This document shows positions 49,639-59,123 of a stretch of DNA of 64,000 bases, piece after piece. The notes beneath the pieces were generated by a model, which was given only the letters and a program-made list of their open reading frames with translations, ran no database searches and was not told the DNA's origin. The stretch's first letter is position 1, and the number at the start of each line of letters is the position of its first letter. The DNA is from Flavobacteriales bacterium (GTDB lineage Bacteria; Bacteroidota; Bacteroidia; NS11-12g; UBA9320): assembly GCA_020635355.1 (NCBI GenBank), contig JACJZW010000008.1:65626-129625 (forward strand), written 5' to 3'. The position numbers and the translations under genes were made by a program.

Positions 49639-51534
49639 TTACGGGTTCAAGACATCTGAAATGGTATTTTCCGATACGGCGTGATATACCGGTTTTGCTT
49701 TTTCAAAAACCGCCTCAGCCCACTTTTTATCTTCCGGCCTGGTTACCAGTAATTTATAAATAGGGGTTAGAAACTTCCTTCGTCCAACGGATGTTAGAAA
49801 CCGCTCCATACTTGGATAGGCCAATTTGTACTGTGTGCTGATGGCAATCTGAAACCAATCACACAGGATTTCATTGTTTCCACTTGAAGTTAGGTGATAG
49901 GCATCATCCAGCTTAACCACCAAATCCAGGTTGGCATTCTTTTTAAAATCTCGAAGAAAGTGAAGCCAGTGGTGCGTGGTCCAACCTGACGTGTCTATAT
50001 CGTCTACATTACCACTTGCCATGAAGGCATTCAATGAATTCTCAACGCGCATAAATTCAGCAGATTCCGGCTTTGGAGAGTTGGCTGGAATTCCCGGGCC
50101 ATATACCCAGGCATCTATATTAATCCGCTCTGCAGAACCCGCATGTTTATCCAACAAATGATCCTTAAGGTAGTCCAGGAAGCGTTTGGTGTTCATGGGC
50201 TTAAAGGCGTTTTCAGTGAAATAATCTTTTAGGAATTCATCAAACGCATCTCGACCGACTTCCCGCTCAACGGTTTGAAGAAAGAAGCGCCCTTTTTCAT
50301 AGGCGATGTCGGTTAAGCCGTCGTCCGGGTTCCGACCATCGAGATTGAGAAACAGGTGGGTGTCATTGGGTCTGCCTTCCTCTTCCAAATCTGCAACGGT
50401 TAATTTTAATTCCTCCATACCCAACACCGTCAGCATTTCCGCATAAGGCTTACCGTAGATTTTCTCCATAATGCGCTGTTCGAAGTAAACGGTGAAACCT
50501 TCATTCAGCCAGAAGTCATTCCACGTCTCATTGGTTACTAAATTTCCGGACCATGAATGCGCTAATTCGTGTGCAATGAGGGATACGAGTGATCGGTCAC
50601 CAGCAATTATGGTGGGTGTAGCAAAGGTCAGGCGCGGATTCTCCATTCCGCCAAATGGAAAGCTGGGAGGAAGTACAACCACATCATACTGCCCCCAGGC
50701 ATAGGGTCCATATAAGGCTTCGGCACTATCAATCATGCTCTGCATGTCGGCAAACTCCCAGGCGGCCTTGGGTAGCATTCCGGGTTCGGAAAATACCCCA
50801 CAGTTTCTCCCGAGTGATTGAAACTGTAAATCACCAACTGCAATGGCCATCAGATAAGACGATACCGGTTGATCCATTTTGAAATGATATACACCATTGG
50901 TGGTTTTATCGTGTCCATTCTCAGCACTCATCACAGCCAATAATTCCGGATTCGTGTGAATGGTTGCATCGTATGTGAATTTGACCCCCGGGCTATCTTG
51001 TAACGGTAACCACGTTCGAGCTAGAATGGCCTGAGACTGGCTAAACATAAAGGGGTGTTTACCACCGGCAGTTTGCTCCGGCATCATCCAATCTAACGCT
51101 TCTGCTCCCGGCTCGGTTTCGTACTCAATACGGATGAATGCTGCTTTCCCCGGAACGAGAACAGCCAAATCGCTTCCAAAAAATTCAATGGGTTTGGTGA
51201 GCGAATAAGTGGCGTTACTGCCATCCGGTAACGTGATAGAGTGGATCACCAATTGACGGGAATCCAGATGCAAGGTATCTTGATCTCCTAAGTGACTCAG
51301 GAACACCTTCGCCGTTCCGGAAAGAATTTTTTTATCGAAATCTACCCGCAGATCCAAACTCAGATGATTAACACGAATCTCATTAGGATTGGAGAATGAA
51401 TGCACATCCGGAGATAACATAATAGGCTCCTGGGTGTTTACCTCAGATTGATTAGATGAATGCATAGAACAGGCCGCCAAAAGAATTGGAAGGATAATTG
51501 TTCCGATGCGGTTGAAATTGATTTTCAGGCACAT
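49639..51534 (-). CDS. M1 family metallopeptidase, leukotriene A4 hydrolase-like lipoprotein
   Basis: 631 residues from ATG 51534, with a lipoprotein signal (IGTIILPILLAACS). Zinc ligands HELAHSW (about 322-326) and Glu345 in NEGFTVYFE, plus GGMENPRLTF for the free amino terminus, define an M1 aminopeptidase. The C-terminal helical domain of LTA4 hydrolase type follows (TTHHWLHFLRDF, WFQIAIST). It likely trims peptides in the periplasm or at the outer membrane. The longer frame begins at a TTG and is not needed. Its -7 TATATTTG lies 12 nt upstream. Confidence 0.93.
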   Translation of the reverse strand: MCLKINFNRIGTIILPILLAACSMHSSNQSEVNTQEPIMLSPDVHSFSNPNEIRVNHLSLDLRVDFDKKILSGTAKVFLSHLGDQDTLHLDSRQLVIHSITLPDGSNATYSLTKPIEFFGSDLAVLVPGKAAFIRIEYETEPGAEALDWMMPEQTAGGKHPFMFSQSQAILARTWLPLQDSPGVKFTYDATIHTNPELLAVMSAENGHDKTTNGVYHFKMDQPVSSYLMAIAVGDLQFQSLGRNCGVFSEPGMLPKAAWEFADMQSMIDSAEALYGPYAWGQYDVVVLPPSFPFGGMENPRLTFATPTIIAGDRSLVSLIAHELAHSWSGNLVTNETWNDFWLNEGFTVYFEQRIMEKIYGKPYAEMLTVLGMEELKLTVADLEEEGRPNDTHLFLNLDGRNPDDGLTDIAYEKGRFFLQTVEREVGRDAFDEFLKDYFTENAFKPMNTKRFLDYLKDHLLDKHAGSAERINIDAWVYGPGIPANSPKPESAEFMRVENSLNAFMASGNVDDIDTSGWTTHHWLHFLRDFKKNANLDLVVKLDDAYHLTSSGNNEILCDWFQIAISTQYKLAYPSMERFLTSVGRRKFLTPIYKLLVTRPEDKKWAEAVFEKAKPVYHAVSENTISDVLNP

Positions 51535-51546
51535 GATAAAATTTGC

Positions 51547-51554
51547 CAAATATA
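51547..51554 (-). promoter_or_regulatory. -7 element (TATATTTG) for the M1 peptidase gene
   Basis: TATATTTG on the minus strand, 12 nt before ATG 51534. It is divergent from the strong promoter at 51604-51633. Confidence 0.55.
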
Positions 51555-51603
51555 CTCAGTACAATATTTGAAACGGTTGAACGTTCATGCGTTGAGTGCC
51601 TAA

Positions 51604-51633
51604 TTGCGCAAGTGTACAATAAGTATATTTTTG
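51604..51633 (+). promoter_or_regulatory. full Bacteroidota promoter: TTG, 19-nt spacer, TATTTTTG
   Basis: TTG at 51604-51606 and TATTTTTG at 51626-51633 are 19 nt apart, matching the phylum consensus TTG-N19-TAnnTTTG. The leader to ATG 51650 is about 12 nt. Confidence 0.75.
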
Positions 51634-51649
51634 CACAACTTATTAAGAG

Positions 51650-52483
51650 ATGAAGTTAAAAAATCCATCACATTCTGGTCACACCAAATGGCTTATATCC
51701 GCCCTGATGGTGGCGGTTTTCGCTTTTTGGAGTGCCGACGTAGTGTACGGTCAGTATGACGATTACAACTACGACAATTACGATTACAACAGTGATCCGA
51801 ATGGTTCAAATCCGGATTCGTTGAACGATACCAGTGGCTACGACTACAATTATGAAGGTGGTTCTGGTAGTTTTGGTTATGATTTTGGGAACAGCAGCAG
51901 CTCTTCTTCTACACCAACCAAGAAAAAAATTGAACGCAAACCATACGTACGGTTTGTTCCTCCTTACGACTCAACTCGTGAGCTTATTATTTATCAGGCC
52001 ATCATTGAAGTGGTAGATAACGAAGGGTACGAAGTAGAAATTGACACCATTTACGGTCGGGCTCAAAAGTGGCTTGAGGCTGAATTTGGAAAAGATCTCA
52101 AAAAAGTAACCCAAAGTAATGCGATGAATGACAATTCTAGCGAAACGGAATACAAGATCCGTGTCAAGGGTACCTTTCCGTGTATTATCAAGCCGAATGA
52201 ATTTGTTGAAATTCAGGATGGGGATGTGCAGTACGACATGGAAATTCGGGTTCGAGACGGACGATATCGTTATGCCGTTAAGAATCTCGTCCACATTGCT
52301 CCGCCTAGACCTGGTGAAAAGGAGGGTGAGAAAACCTACTTTGAATTTTTGATGAAGGCCAAGGACGATGCTCGGGGCAACGACAAAATTCTCATTGCAG
52401 CAGATCAACACATCACTGCCATGATGAATGGGTTGAAAAAGGCCTGCGAAACCGCTCCGATTCCGGAAGACGACGATTGGTGA
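51650..52483 (+). CDS. exported protein with Tyr/Asn/Asp-rich tract and DUF4468-like domain
   Basis: 277 residues. A signal peptide (ISALMVAVFAFWSADVVYG) is followed by a low-complexity tract of about 55 residues rich in Tyr, Asp, Asn, Gly and Ser (YDDYNYDNYDYN). Residues of about 100-260 resemble DUF4468 (TBP-like fold): YGRAQKWLEAEFGKDLKKVT, then YDMEIRVRDGRYRYAVKNLV. The family is common in Bacteroidota and uncharacterised. It has the best promoter match in the window, suggesting strong expression, and a downstream terminator, so it is a single-gene unit. Confidence 0.75.
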   Translation: MKLKNPSHSGHTKWLISALMVAVFAFWSADVVYGQYDDYNYDNYDYNSDPNGSNPDSLNDTSGYDYNYEGGSGSFGYDFGNSSSSSSTPTKKKIERKPYVRFVPPYDSTRELIIYQAIIEVVDNEGYEVEIDTIYGRAQKWLEAEFGKDLKKVTQSNAMNDNSSETEYKIRVKGTFPCIIKPNEFVEIQDGDVQYDMEIRVRDGRYRYAVKNLVHIAPPRPGEKEGEKTYFEFLMKAKDDARGNDKILIAADQHITAMMNGLKKACETAPIPEDDDW

Positions 52484-52517
52484 TCAATCACCACCAACCG
52501 TGATAGAAACGACAAAT

Positions 52518-52557
52518 GGCCCTATGACAAGAATCAATTGGCATAGGGCCTTTTTAT
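52518..52557 (+). terminator. intrinsic terminator
   Basis: GGCCCTATG and CATAGGGCC form a 9-bp stem around a 15-nt loop, followed by TTTTTATT. It closes the 51650 gene. Confidence 0.85.
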
Positions 52558-52573
52558 TGGCGAAACTTGCGGT

Positions 52574-53029
52574 ATGACTACATCAAACACCAACCAAAAG
52601 GAAATCATTTCATTGTTGAATCAACTTCTCGCATCGTATCAGATCTACTATCAGAACATGCGTGGATATCACTGGAACATCAAGGGAAAGAAGTTCTTTG
52701 AATTACACCTGAAGTTTGAGGAGTACTACACAGACGCTGCCTTGCGAATTGATGAGATAGCGGAGAGAATTCTCACCATCGGGGCAACACCCTTGCACAC
52801 CTTTACAGATTTTCTGAAGCACACCAAGATTGAGGAGCATCAAAATGTAATGGACGGGGATACCGCAGTTGCGCAGATTAAATCACAACTCACCCGTCTA
52901 ATTGATTTACAACGATCGCTGTTAACGGCGGCAGAGACTAGTTCAGATGCTGGTACGGCGGATCTTGCCACGCGTTTTATTGCGGAGCAGGAAAAAACCC
53001 GCTGGATGTTGGATTCGTACCTCTCCTAA
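52574..53029 (+). CDS. Dps-family DNA-binding ferritin-like protein
   Basis: 151 residues with a four-helix Dps/ferritin-like fold. Ferroxidase residues at the subunit interface are visible in GYHWNIKGKKFFELHLKFEE (His, Asp/Glu) and DAALRIDEIAERI. Dps proteins form 12-mers that oxidise and store iron with peroxide and shield DNA. No long basic tail is present at either end, so DNA binding may be weak. The start follows the terminator of the previous gene by 16 nt. Confidence 0.92.
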   Translation: MTTSNTNQKEIISLLNQLLASYQIYYQNMRGYHWNIKGKKFFELHLKFEEYYTDAALRIDEIAERILTIGATPLHTFTDFLKHTKIEEHQNVMDGDTAVAQIKSQLTRLIDLQRSLLTAAETSSDAGTADLATRFIAEQEKTRWMLDSYLS

Positions 53030-53048
53030 AGACGCCGAATAGCGAAGG

Positions 53049-53891
53049 CTATTTGTTTCGCATCCGTTTTATGGCACGCCAAACAACCGGTGGAAGCCAA
53101 TCGGTGGCCATGTTTACCACCCGATTATACCGCCTCATGGAGGCCTCCGTTTCATTTCCTTTACGATCCACAAATAAGGTTGTGTGATCCTCCAGACCCT
53201 CATTGATTTCACTGGATGGACGCCCATTGGTGTAATAATACAGTGCCAATGACTTGCGGCTTCTGCCTTCCGGACAATTCAGCTTGTCTGGGTGGCCGTG
53301 GTAGGAAAAGTCTGTGGTTGAAAACATCGCCATCCGATTAAAAATGGGGAGTAATTTCTTCTCACACTTGGTCATATCTTCATTCCACAATTCGAAATGC
53401 CCACCATAGGACTCATCCCAGTCCTTATTCAGGTACACCAGAACATTCAGTCGGCGATCAAGGTTTGTTGCCTTGTGCTTATTAAAATCGGCATGCACCT
53501 TTAAAAAGCCACCGGGTTTTATCTGGTGACAGCCACCCCCTTCATAGGTTGGATCGGGTATGAGGTTTTCGATACCGGTTAGTTCCGACAGGAAGTTGAG
53601 AAAGGGCTCGGAATTCAGGAAGTGCATGAACACCTTGGTTTTCTTTCCAAATCGGGACTCGCCCCGGGAGGCCAACTTAACCTCGTTAGGGGTTTTGTAC
53701 TTAATGTCTTTGGCATCGCCCATTTCCGGGAATTCATCCAATACATCACTCAAAAACGCCTCGTTGAAGAAGCTGTCAAAGAAGAAATTTGGGAAAGGCG
53801 TATTGTTTTGATAATCGGCTTTGTGATGAGAGGCCAAACTCATCAACTCATCGTACTCGATATCAAGGATTTTATAGTCTCCGACGGTCAT
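53049..53891 (-). CDS. 2-oxoglutarate/Fe(II)-dependent oxygenase (prolyl 4-hydroxylase-like)
   Basis: 280 residues. The double-stranded beta-helix has H133-x-D135 (KVHADFNKH), the distal His in SYHGHPDKL (198 or 200) and the 2-oxoglutarate Arg in GRSRKSLALYYYT. This is the P4Hc/2OG-FeII_Oxy_3 type. Bacterial members hydroxylate proline in proteins or peptides or free metabolites; the target here is unknown. RBS AGGAAAA precedes the ATG. It is divergent from the DUF2723 gene. Confidence 0.88.
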   Translation of the reverse strand: MTVGDYKILDIEYDELMSLASHHKADYQNNTPFPNFFFDSFFNEAFLSDVLDEFPEMGDAKDIKYKTPNEVKLASRGESRFGKKTKVFMHFLNSEPFLNFLSELTGIENLIPDPTYEGGGCHQIKPGGFLKVHADFNKHKATNLDRRLNVLVYLNKDWDESYGGHFELWNEDMTKCEKKLLPIFNRMAMFSTTDFSYHGHPDKLNCPEGRSRKSLALYYYTNGRPSSEINEGLEDHTTLFVDRKGNETEASMRRYNRVVNMATDWLPPVVWRAIKRMRNK

Positions 53892-53923
53892 TTTTCCTGC
53901 GTATTCGGTGTAAAAAAAAGGAA

Positions 53924-53931
53924 TATTTTTG
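53924..53931 (+). promoter_or_regulatory. -7 element (TATTTTTG) for the DUF2723 gene
   Basis: TATTTTTG, 23 nt before ATG 53955, supporting that start over the much longer upstream frame. Confidence 0.55.
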
Positions 53932-53954
53932 TGACAGCAAAGACAGATTCCGAT

Positions 53955-56900
53955 ATGATAAAATATAAGTTGTGGAACAATATTCTCGGGTGGCTCGCCT
54001 TCGTCATCGCGATGGTGGTATACAGCCTTACCGTTGAACCTTCTGTTCCGTTGTGGGACTGCGGAGAATTCATATCAGCTTCGTATAGTTTACAGGTGGT
54101 TCACCCACCAGGAGCTCCGTTGTTCCTGCTGCTGGGACGCATCTTTTCCATGTTTGCCATGGGAACAAATGCCAATGTTGCTTTGGCTGTGAACATGCTT
54201 TCGGTAGTAGCCAGTGCATTAACCGTGGCCTTTACCTTTTGGATCACCACCCATCTTGCCTTAAAAATTTTAAAGATTTCCCTGAAAAGCCCAGAAGTAA
54301 ATATGGGTCAGGCTATTGCCATTTTTGGTTCAGCCATGGTTGGAGCACTTGCGCTGACCTTTATGGATACCTTTTGGTTTAGTGCTGTTGAGGCGGAAGT
54401 ATACGCCTCCAGTTCCTTGTTTACCGCACTTTCTTTCTGGGGTATTTTGAAATGGGAATCCAATCTTCACAAACCTCGACCAGACCGATGGTTGGTGTTC
54501 ATAGCCTTTACCATTGGACTGGCTATTGGTCTTCACTTGCTGAACCTCCTCGTGGTTCCGGCGGTGGTGTTATACTATTTCTTTGTTCGATTTGAGGTTA
54601 ATACCCGAAACATCATCAAAGCCCTGCTTCTTGGGGGTGCCTCCCTGGTGTTCCTAAACTGGATGCTTATTCCCGGATTGCCCAAGATTGCAGCCAAGTT
54701 TGATTTGTTGTTTGTTAACGGATTTGGACTTCCATTCAACAGTGGGGTAATCTTCACCTTGCTTCTGGTGGCAGCCGGAATGTATGCGGCCATTCGTTAT
54801 TCGGTTCGCAAAAAGAAACAACTCCTGAATCTTGGTTTGTTATGTATTTCTTACGTGTTGATTGGATACAGCACCTATACCATGGTGGTTATTCGATCAC
54901 TGGCCGAACCACCGATCGACATGAATAACCCGGAGGATGCCTTCAGCTTACTGAGCTACATCCAGCGGGAACAATACGGTGAACGCCCATTGTTCAAAGG
55001 GCCCTATTACAATGCCCGACCAATTGACCTCGAAGAAGGCTCCGAAACCTATCGAAAAGGTGATGATGGATACGAAGAAACCGGGTTTCGGATGAAATAC
55101 GTTTGGCGCGAAAAGGACCAAACCATGTTCCCGAGAATGGGAGATCTTACGGATAAAAACACGGGGTATCGCTTGTGGTATAAGGAACGACGAAGTTCTG
55201 AGGGTGAGATTGTAACACCAACCTTCCAGCAAAATCTCGGCTTCATGATGAAATATCAGTTGGGTTGGATGTACTGGCGCTATTTCTACTGGAATTTCGC
55301 CGGACGGCAAAGCGATATTCAAAACGTAGATAACAACCCATTCGATGGAAACTGGCTAAGTGGTGTGTCTGTGTTTGACAATCATCGAATTGGTTCTCAA
55401 AAGGATATCCCGGCCTCACTTACCACCAACAAGGCTCGAAACAAGTATTTCATGTTGCCGTTTTTCCTCGGATTGATCGGCCTGTTTTATCATTACTACA
55501 AGAACTCTCTGGATGCCATGGTGGTGACTGTTCTGTTCATCTTCACCGGTATCCTGATTGTTATTTACCTTAATCAGCCACCTCTTGAACCACGTGAACG
55601 GGACTATACCAACGTGGGTTCCTATCAAACATTCTGTATCTGGATTGGTCTGGGTGTTTTGGCAATTGCACAGGGTGTTGGCCGATTTATCGGAATGGCC
55701 GGAGGAGGAATTCTGGCAACGGTTCTCGGCTTCTTCATGGCCCCTTATCTGATGGGGACTGAGAACTGGGATGATCACGATCGATCCAATCGCTATCTCG
55801 GCATCAGCTTCGCTAAAAACTATCTCAATTCATGTGAGAAAGATGCGATTCTGTTCACCAACGGCGATAACGACACCTATCCGTTGTGGTATGCACAAAA
55901 CGTGGAAGGATATCGTTCGGATGTTCGGATTATCAACCTGAGTTTGCTCAGCACAGAGTGGTATGCTCAGGCATTGCGAAGAAAATATTACGATTCAGAC
56001 ATCCTTCCGATGTCCATCGAACCAAAGGATCAGCTTAAAGATGGTCAACGGGATATGCTCTCCTACTTTGAAAAGAATCCTCAATTCAAGGAAGGCCAGT
56101 ATTACAAACTCGACGACGTATTGGCCCACATGGTGTCCGATGATCAACGCGACATGGCGCGAACCCAGAGCGGAGCGCTCGAGAATTACATCGGAGCACG
56201 TAATGTAGTTATTCCGGTGGATCGAAACGCGGTTCTGGATGCTGGCGTCGTGGAAATGAAAGACACCGCCAAAATCGTTGACTACCTTCGTTTCCAGTTG
56301 CCTAACCGAATGATGAAGGGCAGCATTGTGATGATGGATATCATCAACACCAACGCCAAAACCGGCTGGAAACGACCGATTTACTTTACCACCACCACCG
56401 GTGACGACACTTATGCAAACCTTCAACCGTATTTGCGAAAAGAAGGCTTGACGTACCGCCTGGTGCCCATTCGAAGCGAAGATTGGAATTATCGACGAGG
56501 CTTGATCGATGACGATTTGCTCTACGATCGAATGATGAACGATTTCACCTGGGGTAAAATGGACGAAGGAACCATGTTCCTTGATCACAAAGCCGCCCTG
56601 GTTCCGAATAACCTGAGAATCCTGTTCCTGCAATTAGCCAGAAATTATGTGATCAAGGGTGATACGGTTAAATCCAAAGCATTGCTGGACGAAAGTTTAC
56701 GGGTTATACCGAATTCCATCCTACAGGTTGAACCTTCCCTACGCAATTTCTATACGGATCTTTATCTCCAATCAGGAGATAAGGCAAGCGCTGAAAAAAT
56801 GTTGAATGAAACAGCGGCCATGGTAGAAGAGCAGATTGTTTACTACATGAAACTCGTCAGTAAGACTAAGGATCGCGATTTGCGTGCCCAATTCCGGGCG

Positions 56901-57041
56901 AAATTGATCGGGTATCAAATGAACGGCAAGGATTGCCTACGGGAATATGCTCAGGAAGCGATGGGTATAGCCAGCAGAATGGGCAACACAGAACTTACCC
57001 AACGGCTCAACGCCTTGGTTGAAAGTGTACCGATCAACTGA
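53955..57041 (+). CDS. DUF2723 polytopic membrane protein, putative protein O-mannosyltransferase family
   Basis: 1028 residues. About a dozen membrane spans cover the N-terminal 250 and middle 480-610 residues. The DUF2723 signature VPLWDCGEFISASYSLQVVH (Asp35, Glu38) occupies the first periplasmic loop, as in GT-C glycosyltransferases where an Asp/Glu there is catalytic. GPYYNARP and NQPPLEPRERDYTNVGSYQT are further conserved pieces. The C-terminus (about 900-1020) is a soluble TPR-like region. The human relative TMEM260 O-mannosylates proteins; Bacteroidota homologues are suspected of protein glycosylation. The first 111 codons of the open frame are antisense to the oxygenase gene and are excluded. 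Confidence 0.9.
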   Translation: MIKYKLWNNILGWLAFVIAMVVYSLTVEPSVPLWDCGEFISASYSLQVVHPPGAPLFLLLGRIFSMFAMGTNANVALAVNMLSVVASALTVAFTFWITTHLALKILKISLKSPEVNMGQAIAIFGSAMVGALALTFMDTFWFSAVEAEVYASSSLFTALSFWGILKWESNLHKPRPDRWLVFIAFTIGLAIGLHLLNLLVVPAVVLYYFFVRFEVNTRNIIKALLLGGASLVFLNWMLIPGLPKIAAKFDLLFVNGFGLPFNSGVIFTLLLVAAGMYAAIRYSVRKKKQLLNLGLLCISYVLIGYSTYTMVVIRSLAEPPIDMNNPEDAFSLLSYIQREQYGERPLFKGPYYNARPIDLEEGSETYRKGDDGYEETGFRMKYVWREKDQTMFPRMGDLTDKNTGYRLWYKERRSSEGEIVTPTFQQNLGFMMKYQLGWMYWRYFYWNFAGRQSDIQNVDNNPFDGNWLSGVSVFDNHRIGSQKDIPASLTTNKARNKYFMLPFFLGLIGLFYHYYKNSLDAMVVTVLFIFTGILIVIYLNQPPLEPRERDYTNVGSYQTFCIWIGLGVLAIAQGVGRFIGMAGGGILATVLGFFMAPYLMGTENWDDHDRSNRYLGISFAKNYLNSCEKDAILFTNGDNDTYPLWYAQNVEGYRSDVRIINLSLLSTEWYAQALRRKYYDSDILPMSIEPKDQLKDGQRDMLSYFEKNPQFKEGQYYKLDDVLAHMVSDDQRDMARTQSGALENYIGARNVVIPVDRNAVLDAGVVEMKDTAKIVDYLRFQLPNRMMKGSIVMMDIINTNAKTGWKRPIYFTTTTGDDTYANLQPYLRKEGLTYRLVPIRSEDWNYRRGLIDDDLLYDRMMNDFTWGKMDEGTMFLDHKAALVPNNLRILFLQLARNYVIKGDTVKSKALLDESLRVIPNSILQVEPSLRNFYTDLYLQSGDKASAEKMLNETAAMVEEQIVYYMKLVSKTKDRDLRAQFRAKLIGYQMNGKDCLREYAQEAMGIASRMGNTELTQRLNALVESVPIN

Positions 57042-57056
57042 TCGGGTTTATAACCT

Positions 57057-57800
57057 ATGGGAAAACAATCACCATCGGATCATCAACTGATCTATGGCAT
57101 CCACAGTCTGGAAGAAGCCATTCTTTCAGGTAAGGAATTTGAACGCATATACATCCAAAAGGAGGCGCAATCAGATCAATTGTCTGCGCTGAAGGAGGAA
57201 ATACGGAAACGTCGACTTCCGGTACACCAGGTTCCGATTCACAAGTTGAACCGACTCTGTCGCAAAAACCATCAAGGGGTAGTTGCCTTCTTGGCTATTG
57301 TTCCAAATGTGTCGGTTTCAGAAGTTGTTGCACGTGCATTTGAAGCTGGTGAGGATCCACGGATTTTGATACTGGACCGGGTCACCGATGTTCGGAATAT
57401 GGGGGCTATCGCCCGATCAGCCGTTGCTTTTGGAATTCACGGACTGGTGATACCCTTCAAGGGGTCAGCCATGATTCATGCCGACGCGGTAAAGGCATCT
57501 TCTGGTGCACTGATGAAACTCCCTGTTTGTCGGGTGGGCTCGCTACGTGCTACCGTACAGGATTTAAAGGATAGTGGACTTTCAGTGATTGGCTTGACCG
57601 AAAAAACGGATCAACCGTTGTCGGCAAATCAGTTTGATGGACCGTTTGCATTAATTCTCGGAAACGAGGAGGAGGGCATTTCGGATGAATTGCTGCAGAA
57701 ATGTACCACGTTGGCAAGGATTCCCATTTCAGGCGAAATCGACTCATTGAATGTTTCCGTTGCGGCCTCAATTGCCATGTTTGTGAGCCTGAAATCATAA
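57057..57800 (+). CDS. rlmB: 23S rRNA (guanosine-2'-O-)-methyltransferase RlmB
   Basis: 247 residues of the SpoU/TrmH family. An N-terminal L30e-like RNA-binding domain (LIYGIHSLEEAI) precedes the knotted SPOUT domain: DVRNMGAIARSAVAFG (motif 1), FALILGNEEEGISDEL (motif 2) and RIPISGEIDSLNVSVAASIA (motif 3). It methylates G2251 of 23S rRNA. It starts 15 nt after the DUF2723 stop and is probably co-transcribed. Confidence 0.93.
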   Translation: MGKQSPSDHQLIYGIHSLEEAILSGKEFERIYIQKEAQSDQLSALKEEIRKRRLPVHQVPIHKLNRLCRKNHQGVVAFLAIVPNVSVSEVVARAFEAGEDPRILILDRVTDVRNMGAIARSAVAFGIHGLVIPFKGSAMIHADAVKASSGALMKLPVCRVGSLRATVQDLKDSGLSVIGLTEKTDQPLSANQFDGPFALILGNEEEGISDELLQKCTTLARIPISGEIDSLNVSVAASIAMFVSLKS

Positions 57801-58025
57801 AAACTGACGTCGTTTAGCCATTTTTTAATCCGCTTGGTCAATGCGCTTAGGGGTCATTTTTGCTCATAAATTAAGTATTTGAGATTGAATGAGCCACATA
57901 ATCAGGGGGTTGCATTTCTTTTTCGGTAACATTTTTTTAATCCGACGTCTATAATAAGTCACTTGTTTTTTTCGTGTAGAAAAACAATTTTCGCGAATAA
58001 GTACAACGCCTTAATATTTACGGTT

Positions 58026-58247
58026 ATGTATTGGACACTAGAATTAGCTTCTTACCTTGATGACGCTCCCTGGCCTGCCAGTAAAGATGAGTTGATCGAC
58101 TATGCCATCCGTTCGGGAGCACCCTTGGAGGTGGTTGAGAATCTTCAGGAATTGGAAGATGACGGCGAGCCGTTTGAATCAATCGAGGAGGTTTGGAGTG
58201 AGTATCCCACAACAGAGGATTACTTCTTCAACGAAGACGAGCTGTAA
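58026..58247 (+). CDS. DUF2795 family small acidic protein
   Basis: 73 residues starting MYWTLELASYLDDAPWPASK. DELIDYAIRSGAPLEVVENL and DYFFNEDEL are nearly invariant in Bacteroidota homologues. It is strongly acidic and has no signal peptide. The family has no established function. It is a monocistronic unit between a 225-bp AT-rich leader region (57801-58025, in which I see no gene) and a terminator. Confidence 0.9.
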   Translation: MYWTLELASYLDDAPWPASKDELIDYAIRSGAPLEVVENLQELEDDGEPFESIEEVWSEYPTTEDYFFNEDEL

Positions 58248-58277
58248 CAAAGAATTTCAAGAAAAAAATCAGACTGA

Positions 58278-58300
58278 AGCCCGGACATCCGGGCTTTTTT
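58278..58300 (+). terminator. intrinsic terminator after the DUF2795 gene
   Basis: AGCCCGGA and TCCGGGCT form a perfect inverted repeat with two central bases, followed by TTTTT. It overlaps the stop codon of the convergent hydrolase gene. Confidence 0.85.
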
Positions 58301-59123
58301 AGTTGGTCAAAAAGGAGATGATTTGATCCTGGACGGCATCGGTCTTCAATAATCGGGTATGACCAAAACCGTCACTTGTGAAGTGCTTGGCATGGCCATT
58401 CTCAGCTAATTCCAAACTCTCCTGATACGGAACTTCTGCATCTGTTTTGTCGTGAATCACCAGGAATTTCACGTCTTTATCCAATCGATGTACTTGCTTT
58501 CCGATGGATACCTCATCCTCTCGTTTCCCGAATTTCTGTTCCAGCAACCGACGCATTCGCGCCATAATCCGGGTTCCACCACCCGTTGTGTTGAAGAAGG
58601 TTTCAAGAATTTGATCCAGGTATACCGGAGAAGAAACAGTGATCAGATGTTCTATTCCGGATGGGTTATCCAGAACAGATAGGGTAGAGGATACGCCGCC
58701 AATACTGTGTCCAACAAGATCATGGGCATCTGGGAAGGATTGACGGATTTGATCGATGACGTATTTAAACTCAAACACATTGGTTGTTTTACCGGGTGAC
58801 GTAGCGTGTGCAGGCATGTCGGGCACCAGACAACAATATCCGTTGGATAGAAGGCTTCGGATCAATTTTTGAAACACCACACCTCCACTTGACCAGCCGT
58901 GGATTAGGATAATCTGTTTTTGGGATCGGTCGCCAAAAATTCGAAGATTCACTTCACCCTGTGGCCCTGAAAGTCGCTCAACAGATGAATCGATTAAGTC
59001 TGCATCCCACGGCTTTTTCAACCGAATGGGTTTGAAAAAGAGATAAAAAGCCAATCGCGAGCCCAATCCAGGCGCAACAACTTCCAGTACGTTAAATGCG
59101 AATTGAATAAGTTTAAGAATCAA
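58299..59123 (-). CDS. alpha/beta hydrolase
   Basis: 274 residues. The oxyanion region HGWSSGGVVF, nucleophile elbow VGHSIGG (Ser), acid in VIHDKTDAEVP and terminal His in GFGHTRLL make up a complete triad. An N-terminal hydrophobic segment of about 25 residues may associate it with the membrane. Substrate unknown. It overlaps the upstream hydrolase gene by 4 nt, so the two probably act together. Confidence 0.88.
   Translation of the reverse strand: MILKLIQFAFNVLEVVAPGLGSRLAFYLFFKPIRLKKPWDADLIDSSVERLSGPQGEVNLRIFGDRSQKQIILIHGWSSGGVVFQKLIRSLLSNGYCCLVPDMPAHATSPGKTTNVFEFKYVIDQIRQSFPDAHDLVGHSIGGVSSTLSVLDNPSGIEHLITVSSPVYLDQILETFFNTTGGGTRIMARMRRLLEQKFGKREDEVSIGKQVHRLDKDVKFLVIHDKTDAEVPYQESLELAENGHAKHFTSDGFGHTRLLKTDAVQDQIISFLTN

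Noticed and set aside
53622..53954. N-terminal extension of the DUF2723 protein by 111 residues
   Set aside because: It is antisense to the oxygenase gene, and the -7 element lies inside it; ATG 53955 gives a normal membrane protein start.
55995..56633. Antisense open frame of 212 codons opposite the DUF2723 gene
   Set aside because: It is fully antisense to a conserved gene, has no recognisable domain and no promoter; a shadow frame.
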